This document shows, in pieces, positions 1 through 8,554 of a stretch of 64,000 nt of DNA; position 1 is the stretch's first letter, and every line of letters begins with the position of its first letter. The translations under genes were made by a program, and so were the position numbers. The stretch is from Persicitalea sp964500445 (GTDB taxonomy: Bacteria; Bacteroidota; Bacteroidia; Cytophagales; Spirosomataceae). The notes under the pieces are model-generated. The model had not been told where the DNA came from, searched no databases, and saw nothing but the letters and a program-made list of their open reading frames with translations. The stretch is from assembly GCA_964500445.1 (NCBI GenBank), contig CAZCOG010000023.1:1-64000 (forward strand). The letters run 5' to 3'.

Positions 1-288
1 GTATTATATATAGATAATATTGCATGTCTGTACAGGCAACTACGGGAAGTAGCACAAAGTGGAATTGCTGCCCTCAAAAGTAGATATGGCCTTGCCGTAC
101 CACAATGAAAATGGTATAAATCACCTTCTTCGGCGGATAAAAGCAATGAATTTCGGGATGAAATAGGTTGGCCGGAATGATTTAGGGAAGGATTTCGTTT
201 GGAAAAAGCATACGTTTTGGACAATTTTGCGGCCCGTCAGCGTTGTTCACCATCAGTCATTTAATCACTTTTTGCCCCACCCACACGA
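1..288. other. Leader region without a gene
   Basis: I see no convincing coding frame, RNA or repeat here. The stretch is AT-rich at its left end and ends directly upstream of the arginine decarboxylase start, so it probably holds that gene's promoter and leader. No clear -33/-7 pair could be fixed. Confidence 0.4.
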
Positions 289-1851
289 ATGAAAAGCTAC
301 ATTGACCTGATTCAGCAAACTTTTGAATTTCCGACGATGGAATTCCACGTCAATGAGGACAACGAATTGCTGTTCAACAATGTACCCCTGATGGACATCA
401 TCGAGGAGCATGGTACACCCCTGAAACTGAACTATCTACCCAAGATCGGCGAACATATCGAGAACGCGCGGATGTTTTTTCGTAATTCCATCAAGCGTTT
501 CAATTATAAGGGTAATTACACGTACTGCTATTGCACCAAGTCGTCGCACTTCAGCTTTATTCTGGAAGAGGCGCTTAAGCACAACATTCACCTCGAGACG
601 TCCTCCTCGTTCGATGTTCCCATTATTCGGGAGTTGTATCGTCGGGGCAAGATCAGCAAGTCCACCTATATCCTGGCCAATGGTTTCAAGCGACCTCTCT
701 ATACCCAGTACCTGAGCGAGCTGATCAATGAAGGTTTCAATGCCATTCCCATTCTGGATAACCTGAAAGAAATCGAAACTTACGAAAAGTCTACCACGGC
801 CGAATCGGTGAATTTCGGTATTCGCATCGCGACCGACGAGGAGCCGAACTTTGCCTTCTATACCTCCCGGCTGGGCATTCGCTACAACGATGTCAATCAG
901 CTTTATAAAGAGAAGATCGAGCCAAACCCACGTTTTAAGCTCAAGATGCTCCACTTCTTTATCAACTCGGGCATCAGAGACAATGCGTATTACTGGAGCG
1001 AATTGACGCGCTTTATGTTTAAGTACTGCGAGATGCAGAAGATGTGCCCTGACTTGGATTCCATTGATATTGGCGGCGGACTGCCCATTCAAACTTCTTT
1101 GCAGGTGGGCTTCGACTACCAGCAGATGATCGACGAAATCATTGAGAACATTCAGTGGATCTGTAACAAAAACAACGTTCCTGTCCCCCATATTTTCACG
1201 GAGTTCGGTAGTTATACCGTCGGCGAGAGTGGCGCGGTGATTTATAAGGTAATCGATAAAAAACTCCAGAACGACAAGGAGCTGTGGTATATGATCGATG
1301 GCTCATTCATCACCCAGTTGCCCGATTCGTGGGGCATGAACCAGAAGTACATCATGCTGCCGATCAATAACTGGGATAATCCTTACCAGAAAGTCAACCT
1401 CGGCGGCCTGACCTGCGATTCGCAGGATTTCTACAACAGCGAGATGCACAGCTCCGACCTGTACATGCCGATTATCGGTGACGATGAAACCCAGTACATC
1501 GGTTTCTTCCATACGGGTGCTTATCAGGAGTCGCTAGGTGGCTATGGCGGCATTCAGCACTGCCTGATTCCGGCCCCCAAGCACGTACTGGTAGACCGCG
1601 ACGCCGAAGGCCAGATTACGACCCGCGTTTTTGCCAATGAACAGGACAGCGAAAGTATGTTGCGCATCCTGGGCTTCCGCGACGAATCGTACGTGCAGCC
1701 ACTGCCGCCCACAGGCGAGGATGATAACGAGGTATCTGGCGAAGATAAAAATGGCAAGTCGAAAAATGGAGTGTCAGAAGCCATTGCGCCCAGCAAACCT
1801 AAACCTGCCCCAAAAGCGGAAGAAATAGAATTGGCCGAGGCGAAAAACTAA
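289..1851 (+). CDS. speA: Biosynthetic arginine decarboxylase, PLP fold III
   Basis: A 520-residue protein of the alanine-racemase-fold PLP decarboxylases, predicted to decarboxylate arginine to agmatine for polyamine synthesis in the cytoplasm. The PLP lysine is probably K84 in YCTKSSHF. A glycine-rich phosphate-binding DIGGGLP lies near residue 265, and LGGLTCDSQD near residue 390 matches the family's C-terminal active-site TCDS motif. The last 45 or so residues are a charged, Pro/Lys/Glu-rich tail that looks disordered and exceeds the usual length of about 460 residues for Bacteroidota homologues. The ATG follows a GC-poor leader and no operon partner is adjacent. A related substrate (ornithine, diaminopimelate, carboxynorspermidine) cannot be excluded by eye, but overall similarity favours arginine. 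Confidence 0.78.
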   Translation: MKSYIDLIQQTFEFPTMEFHVNEDNELLFNNVPLMDIIEEHGTPLKLNYLPKIGEHIENARMFFRNSIKRFNYKGNYTYCYCTKSSHFSFILEEALKHNIHLETSSSFDVPIIRELYRRGKISKSTYILANGFKRPLYTQYLSELINEGFNAIPILDNLKEIETYEKSTTAESVNFGIRIATDEEPNFAFYTSRLGIRYNDVNQLYKEKIEPNPRFKLKMLHFFINSGIRDNAYYWSELTRFMFKYCEMQKMCPDLDSIDIGGGLPIQTSLQVGFDYQQMIDEIIENIQWICNKNNVPVPHIFTEFGSYTVGESGAVIYKVIDKKLQNDKELWYMIDGSFITQLPDSWGMNQKYIMLPINNWDNPYQKVNLGGLTCDSQDFYNSEMHSSDLYMPIIGDDETQYIGFFHTGAYQESLGGYGGIQHCLIPAPKHVLVDRDAEGQITTRVFANEQDSESMLRILGFRDESYVQPLPPTGEDDNEVSGEDKNGKSKNGVSEAIAPSKPKPAPKAEEIELAEAKN

Positions 1852-1996
1852 CAATTGGCATAAGTAACCCGTAATTTGTTCGTTATAAGCTTGCTGCCGT
1901 TTTTAAGATTTTCGCCGAATTTGGATAAAATTTCGGTACAATATTTGTTCTGGTAGGAACAAAGCCCCTGACTTTCAACTAACTTTTTTTATAAAA

Positions 1997-2125
1997 ATGA
2001 AAAAATTATTCGCTCTTGCTGTTCTCGGAGGTATGCTTTTTGCCACCTCCTGCACCCGCAAGCAATGCCCTGCCTATGGTTCTGCCCAGCCTGCCACCGA
2101 GCAACCGGTGACTCATCGAGTGTAG
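1997..2125 (+). CDS. Very small lipoprotein, 42 residues
   Basis: An ATG at 1997 opens a 42-codon frame ending with TAG at 2123-2125. The product has a lipoprotein signal peptide (MKKLFALAVLGGMLFATSC) followed by a short Cys-, Pro- and Gln-containing tail. The lipobox ATSC predicts lipidation at Cys19, leaving a mature peptide of only 24 residues. Such micro-lipoproteins are common in Cytophagales and usually have no assigned function. It starts about 145 bp after the decarboxylase stop and ends about 70 bp before the permease start. An overlapping longer reading of the permease gene would bury it, but the signal peptide argues that this frame is real. Confidence 0.7.
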   Translation: MKKLFALAVLGGMLFATSCTRKQCPAYGSAQPATEQPVTHRV

Positions 2126-2193
2126 GAAAAAAGCGAGCGTTCGGGAGTACTTTCCCTTTTCTTTTCTTCCCTCCTCCTTTCTGCCTCAACAGA

Positions 2194-3354
2194 GTGAAAA
2201 CCACTCGCCCCGACTTTCTTATCCCTTTCTGCCTGTTCCTGATTACGCTGGCGGTCAATATGTCGATGCCGCTATTTCGGCCCTATGCGGCGGCGGCGGG
2301 CTACAACAACGGACAAACGGCTCTTGTACTGGCTGCCTATATTCTGGGAATGCTGCCCTGCTACGTCTTTTTGGGTGGAGTATCCGATGTCGTCGGGCGA
2401 AAACCCATTCTGCTGCTCAGCCTGTTTTTTGCCCTTGTCGCCGATGTGCTGATTACGATCTATCCCAATGTTTACGCATTGGGATTTTGCCGTTTGTTCC
2501 AGGGTGTCGCGCTGGGACTAAGTATGGGAACGGGTACTGCCTATCTGGCCGAGTACTTATATCCTGCCCCCGACGCGGCGGTTCGGGCGGCCAACGGGGC
2601 GTCGCTATCCACCGCTTTTGGGTTTAGCGGGGGAGCGTTCATTACCGCTATAGCGCTACTGTTTTTCTTTACCCTTCGCCCGGTCACCAACTACTTCATC
2701 ATCGCACTTACTGCCCTGGGCTTGGTGGCGGCTTTTTCGCTGCCCAACCTGAAACCGATTGGCGGTAAGGTGCTTCGTCTGCCCTATTTTCCCGAAGGCT
2801 GCTGGCCTATCAATCTTTCCATCGCCATCTGCTGGGCGGCGGGCGGCATTGTCATTGCGGTGTTACCAAGCCAGTTAGCTACATTTGGCTACACGGCTTA
2901 CGCCGGATTCTGCCTGGTACTTGTCAACTGGACGGGCGCATTTTTGCAGCCTTGGGTGCGGCGCAATTTCCAGCCCGCTACCTCGCTGCGCATTGGCTTC
3001 GGGTTGATGCCCGTGGGTATGGGACTGGTAGTTTTGGGCAGTTATCTGACCAACATTTACGTAATCCTGGCCGGAACGGCCATCATCGGCTCCGCCGCTT
3101 ACGGTTTCAGCTACCAGGGCGGGTTAGCCCTGATTTCACAACTGGGTGGTGCACAAAGGGCACGGGCCGTAGCGGGCTATATGTTTACGGGCTACGTCGG
3201 CTTCGGCATTCCGGCCATTGGCGTAGGATATCTGGCCGATGCCTTTGGCCTGGTGAACGGGCTGCTGGTTTTTGAAGTTGCGGTGGTGGGACTGAGCTTG
3301 TATCTATATCTGACCTTTAAGGAAAGAGTAAAGGTAGTTTCTCTAACGAAGTAG
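2194..3354 (+). CDS. MFS transporter
   Basis: A 386-residue inner-membrane protein of the major facilitator superfamily with about 12 hydrophobic segments. After helix 2 it carries the loop GGVSDVVGRKP, matching the MFS motif GxLaDrxGrkP. I chose GTG at 2194: the open frame extends upstream to 2065, but that extension overlaps the small lipoprotein and has non-membrane, unlikely composition. From 2194 the protein begins with a short basic stretch and helix 1, as expected. The substrate cannot be read from the sequence; drug or sugar export are both possible. Convergent with the HAD phosphatase downstream. Confidence 0.8.
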   Translation: MKTTRPDFLIPFCLFLITLAVNMSMPLFRPYAAAAGYNNGQTALVLAAYILGMLPCYVFLGGVSDVVGRKPILLLSLFFALVADVLITIYPNVYALGFCRLFQGVALGLSMGTGTAYLAEYLYPAPDAAVRAANGASLSTAFGFSGGAFITAIALLFFFTLRPVTNYFIIALTALGLVAAFSLPNLKPIGGKVLRLPYFPEGCWPINLSIAICWAAGGIVIAVLPSQLATFGYTAYAGFCLVLVNWTGAFLQPWVRRNFQPATSLRIGFGLMPVGMGLVVLGSYLTNIYVILAGTAIIGSAAYGFSYQGGLALISQLGGAQRARAVAGYMFTGYVGFGIPAIGVGYLADAFGLVNGLLVFEVAVVGLSLYLYLTFKERVKVVSLTK

Positions 3355-3410
3355 TTAGACAGACGATAAATCGCGGCTGAAGTTTTCGTCACAAGCATTC
3401 AAGAGGCAAA

Positions 3411-3929
3411 TTATTGGCTCAAGATAATGCCTGCGGCTGCCCGCAAATCTTTCGTCTGATAATCGCCCAAATCACCTTCTTTCGCTTTTTCTCCAATAAA
3501 AATCGTCCGCACGCCCGCCTTTCGGCCAGCCTGCACATCTGAAAGCCGATCGCCGATCATCCAGGATTGCGCCGGGTCAATGTCGTGCTTGGCCATCGCT
3601 TTCTCGATCATTAAAGAATCCGGCTTGCGCCGCAGCGAGCGGGAGGAATGCTCGGGATGATGCGGGGAAAAGTACAGATCGTCCAGCGTGACGCCGCTTA
3701 GTTCCTGGATCGAGTCATGCACAGCGCGTACCTCGGCGGGGCTATAGAGTTTCTGGGCAATACCCGCCTGATTGGTGATGACGATCAACAGATAGCCCGC
3801 TTCCTGTAACTGGCGCAAGGCTTCAGCCACGCCTTCCGCCAGAAATACGTCTTCCAGACGGTAGGTGTAGTATTGCTCATCGGTATTCAGGACACCGTCA
3901 CGATCCAGGAAAACACATTTATTTTTCAT
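3411..3929 (-). CDS. HAD-IIIA phosphatase, GmhB/HisB-N-like
   Basis: A 172-residue HAD-superfamily phosphatase of the IIIA type. Catalytic aspartates D9 and D11 lie in FLDRDGVLN, motif II is TNQAG at 52-56, motif III includes K102 in RRKP, and motif IV is GDRLSD at 126-131. The family includes D-glycero-D-manno-heptose-1,7-bisphosphate 7-phosphatase (LPS heptose synthesis) and histidinol-phosphatase. Canonical members bind zinc through a CxH...CxC loop just before RKP. Here the loop reads SPHHPEHSSRS (88-98), so histidines remain but the cysteines are serines, and zinc is probably not bound. No heptose or histidine genes are adjacent, so the substrate is open. Confidence 0.75.
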   Translation of the reverse strand: MKNKCVFLDRDGVLNTDEQYYTYRLEDVFLAEGVAEALRQLQEAGYLLIVITNQAGIAQKLYSPAEVRAVHDSIQELSGVTLDDLYFSPHHPEHSSRSLRRKPDSLMIEKAMAKHDIDPAQSWMIGDRLSDVQAGRKAGVRTIFIGEKAKEGDLGDYQTKDLRAAAGIILSQ

Positions 3930-4027
3930 TTAGAAAAGATTTTCTTTCAGCGAAAAGAACAAAAGTAGTTTGTATAAACTACCCTTTCCGGGTACCTTCC
4001 ATTATCCATTGTCCTTCACTCATTGAA

Positions 4028-4417
4028 ATGAACTTCACCCAAATTAAAGAAACCTGTCTGTACGTAAGCGACCTTCTACGAACCCGCGACTTCTACGCCG
4101 GGCGTCTAGGACTGGAAGTGATTTCGTTCGTCGAAGACAGTCACGTATTTTTTCGGGCCGGTAGTTCCGTATTACTATGCTTTCTGCCCGAAGTATCGCG
4201 GGTGAAGAAGTCACCACCGCCGCACTATGGTTCGGGCAAGCTGCATTTGGCCTTTGAAGCTCCTGCCGGGCAGTACGAAAACTACCTGCAAAAAATCATA
4301 GACCAAGGAATTGATGTGCATCACCACGAAACCTGGACGCGGGGAGCACGATCGTTTTATTTCGACGATCCCGACGGCCATGTTCTGGAGGTACTTGAGC
4401 CGGGTGTTTGGGATTAG
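4028..4417 (+). CDS. VOC family protein (glyoxalase/dioxygenase fold)
   Basis: A 129-residue single-domain vicinal-oxygen-chelate protein with the two beta-alpha-beta-beta-beta modules of glyoxalase I and bleomycin-resistance proteins. Module 1 begins with the typical SDLLRTRDFYAGRLGLEV. Module 2 ends with YFDDPDGHVLEVLEP, whose glutamate is a usual metal ligand; a histidine in KLHLAF is another candidate. The first position, normally His or Glu, looks replaced in ETCLYV, so metal binding and activity are uncertain. The gene converges on hemE with stop codons overlapping inside TTAG at 4414-4417. Substrate unknown. Confidence 0.75.
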   Translation: MNFTQIKETCLYVSDLLRTRDFYAGRLGLEVISFVEDSHVFFRAGSSVLLCFLPEVSRVKKSPPPHYGSGKLHLAFEAPAGQYENYLQKIIDQGIDVHHHETWTRGARSFYFDDPDGHVLEVLEPGVWD

Positions 4418-5442
4418 ACTTGCGAAAATTCCTTTACGGCGTCGATAAAGCAGCGGACATTATCGGGCGGCGTATCGGGATAGACGCCATGGCCAAGATT
4501 GGCGATGTACTTTTGCGTGCCAAACTCGCCGACCATGCGCTTCACCTCGGCGCGAATTTGGTCGAAACTACCATACAGAGCGCAGGGATCGAGATTGCCT
4601 TGCAGGGTTTTGTCCGGGATCAATTCCCGCGTTTCGGCTATATCCATATTCCAATCCAAACCCACCACGGAGCAAGCCAGTTGCCCGATTTCCTGCCGGG
4701 CAAAGTACGCGCCTTTGGCAAATACCGTCACAGGTACTTCATCAATCGCATCGCAAATCTGCTTGATGTACGGCAGCGAAAACATGCGGTACTGCGCGGG
4801 CGAAAGAATCCCCGCCCAGGAATCGAACACCTGCACCAAATCCACCCCAGCCCTGATTTGGGCTTTGAGGTAGGCGATGGTACTGTCCGTGATTTTCTGG
4901 AGCAACGCGTGGGAAAATTCGGGATCGGTGTAGAGTAGTTTCTTAGCCACCGAGAAGGTTTTTGAGCCTTTGCCCTCCGTCATGTAGCAAAAGATCGTGA
5001 ACGGTGCGCCCGCAAAGCCGATCAAGGGTACCCGTCCGTTCAACTCGCGCTTCACGATTTTCAATGCGTCGGTCACGTAGCTGAGATCCGCCTCAGGGTC
5101 GGCCACGCGCAGCCTTTCCAAATCCCGCATCGTCTGCACCGTGCGCGGAAAAATCGGGCCGCGCTTCTCGACCATTTCGTAGGGTAGTCCCATACCTTCG
5201 GGAATTACCAGAATATCGGAGAAAATGATCGCTGCATCCACGCCCAGAATATCCACGGGTTGAATCGTGACCTCGGCGGCCATCTCGGGCGTAGTGGCGA
5301 GTTTGATAAAACTACCCGCCTGCTCACGGACTTTCCGGTATTCGGGCAGGATGCGTCCGGCCTGCCGCATGGCCCAAACGGGCGTTCGCTCCACTTGTTC
5401 GCCCCGCGCGGCGCGGAGCAGAAGATCGTTTTTTAGATTCAT
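4414..5442 (-). CDS. hemE: Uroporphyrinogen decarboxylase
   Basis: A 342-residue enzyme that removes four acetate carboxyl groups from uroporphyrinogen III to give coproporphyrinogen III in cytoplasmic heme synthesis. The family signature MRQAGRILPEYR lies near the N terminus, followed by the conserved DI-LVIPE-MG-PY region, GFAGAPFTI, GLDWNMD, QGNLDP and the C-terminal NLGHG. I start at the ATG at 5440-5442 (MNLKNDLLLR). The open frame runs upstream to 5547, but those 35 residues have no family resemblance. No other heme gene is adjacent. The stop overlaps that of the convergent VOC gene. Confidence 0.93.
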   Translation of the reverse strand: MNLKNDLLLRAARGEQVERTPVWAMRQAGRILPEYRKVREQAGSFIKLATTPEMAAEVTIQPVDILGVDAAIIFSDILVIPEGMGLPYEMVEKRGPIFPRTVQTMRDLERLRVADPEADLSYVTDALKIVKRELNGRVPLIGFAGAPFTIFCYMTEGKGSKTFSVAKKLLYTDPEFSHALLQKITDSTIAYLKAQIRAGVDLVQVFDSWAGILSPAQYRMFSLPYIKQICDAIDEVPVTVFAKGAYFARQEIGQLACSVVGLDWNMDIAETRELIPDKTLQGNLDPCALYGSFDQIRAEVKRMVGEFGTQKYIANLGHGVYPDTPPDNVRCFIDAVKEFSQV

Positions 5443-5562
5443 GGGGCAAAGGTAGGGAACGAGGGTGTATTTGTTGAATTGTTGAACCGTGTAATTGTTC
5501 AAGTGACTTTTGGGAGCATGAGCTAAAGCATCCGATTGGTCAGGCATTTTCGTAAAGCCAGA

Positions 5563-5659
5563 CTTTCAGATTACATGAAAAACCACCTAAAATCTTGCAA
5601 TCTGAAAGTCAAACTTTCAAATTGCAAGAAAAAAAAACCAAAAACGTGTAATTTGAAAG
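5563..5659. repeat. Four alternating copies of CTTTCARATTRCA
   Basis: Four 13-bp copies of CTTTCARATTRCA occur in alternating orientation: plus at 5563-5575, minus at 5596-5608, plus at 5614-5626, minus at 5647-5659. The central pair forms a 17-bp inverted repeat (5593-5609 against 5613-5629, one mismatch, 3-nt loop). The element sits between hemE and the 3' end of the TonB receptor gene. It could act as a terminator for the receptor gene, a REP-like repeat or a protein-binding array. Confidence 0.55.
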
Positions 5660-5711
5660 TTTTGTCTACTTACCAGTCTGAGCGGGGTCGAAGACCTCCT
5701 TTTCCAATAAC

Positions 5712-8162
5712 TTAAAACTTCAAATTCAACCCCACCAAAAAATTCCGCCCCGCCTGCGGGTAGTAAAAGTTCTCCTGCACCCTCCCACCGTAAATGTACC
5801 CGTAGGTGTAGCCGTTGGAAGCGTACGTTTCGTTCAGGATATTATTGAATAGCGCACTGACGCTGATTTGCTTCGCCCATTTGGGGGTAAGCGTCCAGAT
5901 GAAACGGAGGTCGTTGGTCAGGTAAGCGTCGAGAATGCGGTCTTCCCTGGATGTGTTGTCGAGGTACTGCTTGCCGACGTACTTGGTGAGCAGCGCCAGT
6001 TCCACATTTTTCACGGGGGTATAGGTTAGCTGGCTCCCCACGATCATATTGGGCGAGAATGAGATATCCGTTTTGCCGTGCTGGATTTCCTGATAGCCAC
6101 CGTTGTCGTAGTCCACGACGTACTCCGTGAAGTTGGCGATCTTATTCTGGCTGAACGTCGCATTGGCGTTCCATTTCCAGGTGCGGTTCAGCGCAATTCC
6201 CCCTTCCAGTTCCAGTCCCATGCGGTAGCTGTCGGGTACGTTCACCCGGATGGAGTTGCCCACGTCGTTGACTTGTCCGGTAAGTACTAACTGATTTTTG
6301 TAATCCATGAAATAGTAGTTGGCCGAAAACGCCAGCTTGCTACTTTGGGTGCGAAAACCCGCTTCCAAGTCGCGCAGGGTTTCGGCCTCGGGCTGGATTT
6401 GCCGGGTCGATTCGGTGAAGTCGTCACGGTTGGGTTCGCGGTTGCCGATGCTATAGGAGGCATAGGCGGTACTTCGCTCCGAAATCTGGTAATTCAAGCC
6501 GGCTTTGGGATTGAAAAAGGTAAAAGTACGGTCGAAATCCTGCTGACGTGCCTGGTTGTCGTCGCCCAGAATTTTGTGCTGTACCTGCCGCACCTGCACG
6601 TCGCCGAAGGCATTCAGCTTGTCGGTAAACTGATAGTATACCTTTCCGTACAGATTGAAATCGGTTTTGGTACCCGTATTTTCATAGTACCGCTGCCTGA
6701 TGCTACTGTTTCCGGCGTAACGCGCCCATATTACCTCGCCATAATGGTCGCCGTCGTACTTGTTCAGGCCGCCACCAAAGTTGGCCGTGACTTTCTTGAA
6801 GCTGTTGTAATCCAGCGAGAAAGTGGTGCCGTAGAAGTAGTTGTCCAGCCAGCGGCGGCGGATAAGGTCGGTACTACCGATGGTATCCTGGCCTACCACT
6901 ACATTCGAAATTTTGTAGTTTTCCAGATCGTCATCGTTGCGGTATTGCTCGTAATAGCCCAGGCCGCGCACCACGAAACCGTTCACGTTCAGCGTCAGGT
7001 TTTTGTTCAACGTGTGCGACGACACCAGCTGGTAGTGGTCCTGCTTGTAGTTGTCCACCTCATTGTCGTAAGTGTAGTAGTTGTAGGTGCGGCTATCCGA
7101 GTTCAGCAGGTTCTGTGCGTCGCGCTCGTTGAGACCGTTGCGCTCGATGTAGGCCAGCATTTCCTCACGGTCGCCGTTCACGCGCGATTCCGGCGTTCCG
7201 TACCACGACTGGTAGGTGACCTCCTTTCCCGAGAAAACGTTGAGTCGCACAAAGCTTTTCTTGCCAAAGTACCCCCCCGACAAGTAGTACGAGCGCAGAT
7301 CGCTGCTGGCGCGATCCACGAAACCGTCAGATTTCACCTGCGACAGGCGGGCGTCGACCGTGAATTTGCCGTTGAGCAGACCCGTCCCGGCTTTCACGGT
7401 ATGCTTGCGGGTATTGAATGAGCCGTAGGAATTGAGCAATTCGGCGTAAGGCTCGCGGCGAAACTCGTTGGTACTTACGTTGACCGTCGCGCCAAAAGCT
7501 CCGGCTCCGTTGGTGGAAGTACCTACCCCTCGCTGGATTTGAATGCTACTGACGGAGGAGGCAATATCGGGCATATTGACCCAGAAAACCCCCTGACTTT
7601 CAGCATCGTTGTACGGAATGCCGTTGACGGTCACGTTGATGCGCGTGGCGTCGGTGCCCCGGATGCGGATGCCCGTGTAGCCGACACCACCGCCCGCGTC
7701 GCTGGTGCTCACGAGCGAAGGCGTGAAGTTGAGCAGCACGGGCAGGTCCTGGCTGAGATTTTGCTTCTCGATGGCCTCGGCGGTCACGTTGGAATACGCC
7801 ATACCGCTGCGGTCGGTGACGCGCGTCGCGCTGACGATCACCTCGTCGGCGTTGAATACCGAGCGCTGGAGCAGCACGGTCAGTTCCTGGGGGAATGTAC
7901 GGGTAGGTACTTGTACGGTTTCGTAGCCGACGAAGGAAATTTGGATGTTTTCGACGTTGGCAGGAACGTTGGTCAGCGTAAAGCGTCCGCTGGCGTTGGT
8001 GGTGGTACCTTGGTAAGCTCCGGCGCGGATACTGGCACCTGGTAGCGGGCTGCCGTCTTCGGCGTCCTTGACTTGTCCGCTAAACGTTTGCTGGGCGATA
8101 ACAGAAAGGCTGAATCCAAAAGCAAGGAAACAAGCCAAAAGATAGGTCGTAACTTTTCGCAT
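5712..8162 (-). CDS. TonB-dependent outer-membrane receptor, probably for thiamine
   Basis: An 816-residue outer-membrane receptor. After a Sec signal peptide (cleavage near IAQ-QTFSG) comes a carboxypeptidase-regulatory-like beta-sandwich (about 25-105), then a TonB-box-like DEVIVSATR, a plug with the typical IRGTDATRINVTVNGIPYN and RGVGTSTNGAGAFGATVNV segments (about 120-235), and a beta-barrel ending in the BAM signal ...LVGLNLKF. Energy comes from TonB-ExbBD. The TPP riboswitch 180 bp upstream on the same strand is the main clue to substrate: TPP-controlled TonB receptors in Bacteroidota are regarded as thiamine or thiamine-precursor importers. Barrel sequence alone would not reveal this. 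Confidence 0.85.
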   Translation of the reverse strand: MRKVTTYLLACFLAFGFSLSVIAQQTFSGQVKDAEDGSPLPGASIRAGAYQGTTTNASGRFTLTNVPANVENIQISFVGYETVQVPTRTFPQELTVLLQRSVFNADEVIVSATRVTDRSGMAYSNVTAEAIEKQNLSQDLPVLLNFTPSLVSTSDAGGGVGYTGIRIRGTDATRINVTVNGIPYNDAESQGVFWVNMPDIASSVSSIQIQRGVGTSTNGAGAFGATVNVSTNEFRREPYAELLNSYGSFNTRKHTVKAGTGLLNGKFTVDARLSQVKSDGFVDRASSDLRSYYLSGGYFGKKSFVRLNVFSGKEVTYQSWYGTPESRVNGDREEMLAYIERNGLNERDAQNLLNSDSRTYNYYTYDNEVDNYKQDHYQLVSSHTLNKNLTLNVNGFVVRGLGYYEQYRNDDDLENYKISNVVVGQDTIGSTDLIRRRWLDNYFYGTTFSLDYNSFKKVTANFGGGLNKYDGDHYGEVIWARYAGNSSIRQRYYENTGTKTDFNLYGKVYYQFTDKLNAFGDVQVRQVQHKILGDDNQARQQDFDRTFTFFNPKAGLNYQISERSTAYASYSIGNREPNRDDFTESTRQIQPEAETLRDLEAGFRTQSSKLAFSANYYFMDYKNQLVLTGQVNDVGNSIRVNVPDSYRMGLELEGGIALNRTWKWNANATFSQNKIANFTEYVVDYDNGGYQEIQHGKTDISFSPNMIVGSQLTYTPVKNVELALLTKYVGKQYLDNTSREDRILDAYLTNDLRFIWTLTPKWAKQISVSALFNNILNETYASNGYTYGYIYGGRVQENFYYPQAGRNFLVGLNLKF

Positions 8163-8337
8163 GGCGAATTAAAGTTGACGATAGGCTAGGGGCCGAACCC
8201 ATCCTGGGTTAAATAAAAATTGAATAAAGTTGAGCGTTTTCCAACCCGAGGAACTCGATTTTGTTGTGAAAACAGAAGGTAGAAAATGAGTTTTCTTGAC
8301 TTCTGCGCCTGGCCGGGCGGTTCACGCGGATTGGATT

Positions 8338-8426
8338 TTCGTCTCTTCCCTTCGCCGGAATTACCCGAATCAGGTTCAATGGGTATGATCTCAGCCCGTT
8401 CGGTAGGGCACCCCTTATGAGATTTA
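8338..8426 (-). ncRNA. TPP riboswitch (THI element)
   Basis: Read on the minus strand, the segment contains the THI-box landmarks in order: GGGGTGCC, then GGGCTGAGAT, then ATACCC, then GAACCTGATTCGGGTAAT, then CCGGCGAAGGGA, with UCUC/GAGA ends that can close P1. These are the conserved P2/P3/P4/P5 segments that bind the pyrimidine and pyrophosphate ends of thiamine pyrophosphate. It lies about 180 nt before the TonB receptor ATG, so it probably lowers receptor expression when TPP is plentiful. I could not identify an expression platform with certainty. Confidence 0.93.
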
Positions 8427-8505
8427 CTGGGGACAAAAGTAGAGGAGAGCGGGAAGAATTACTAATTCGGACAGCGAAAATTTTATTCGGAACTTTTAAT
8501 TTCAT

Positions 8506-8525
8506 TTTAATGTATATACATTAAA
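8506..8525. promoter_or_regulatory. 20-bp perfect palindrome, candidate operator
   Basis: TTTAATGTATATACATTAAA is a perfect 20-bp inverted repeat ending 29 bp before the dioxygenase ATG at 8555. Perfect palindromes of this size are typical of MarR- or HxlR-type dimer sites, and the Bacillus mhq genes, which the downstream genes resemble, are controlled by the MarR-type MhqR. No regulator gene is in the immediate neighbourhood. The site also lies upstream of the divergent riboswitch transcript. Confidence 0.55.
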
Positions 8526-8554
8526 TGTTATTACATACATAACTAACCAAAACG

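Noticed and set aside
436..1191. Minus-strand 251-codon frame in the arginine decarboxylase gene
   Set aside because: Shadow of the conserved decarboxylase coding sequence, with no independent support.
6345..7421. Long plus-strand open frame antisense to the TonB receptor gene
   Set aside because: Composition is Val/Ala/Arg-rich, as expected from the reverse of GC-rich codons. The opposite strand encodes an unmistakable receptor.
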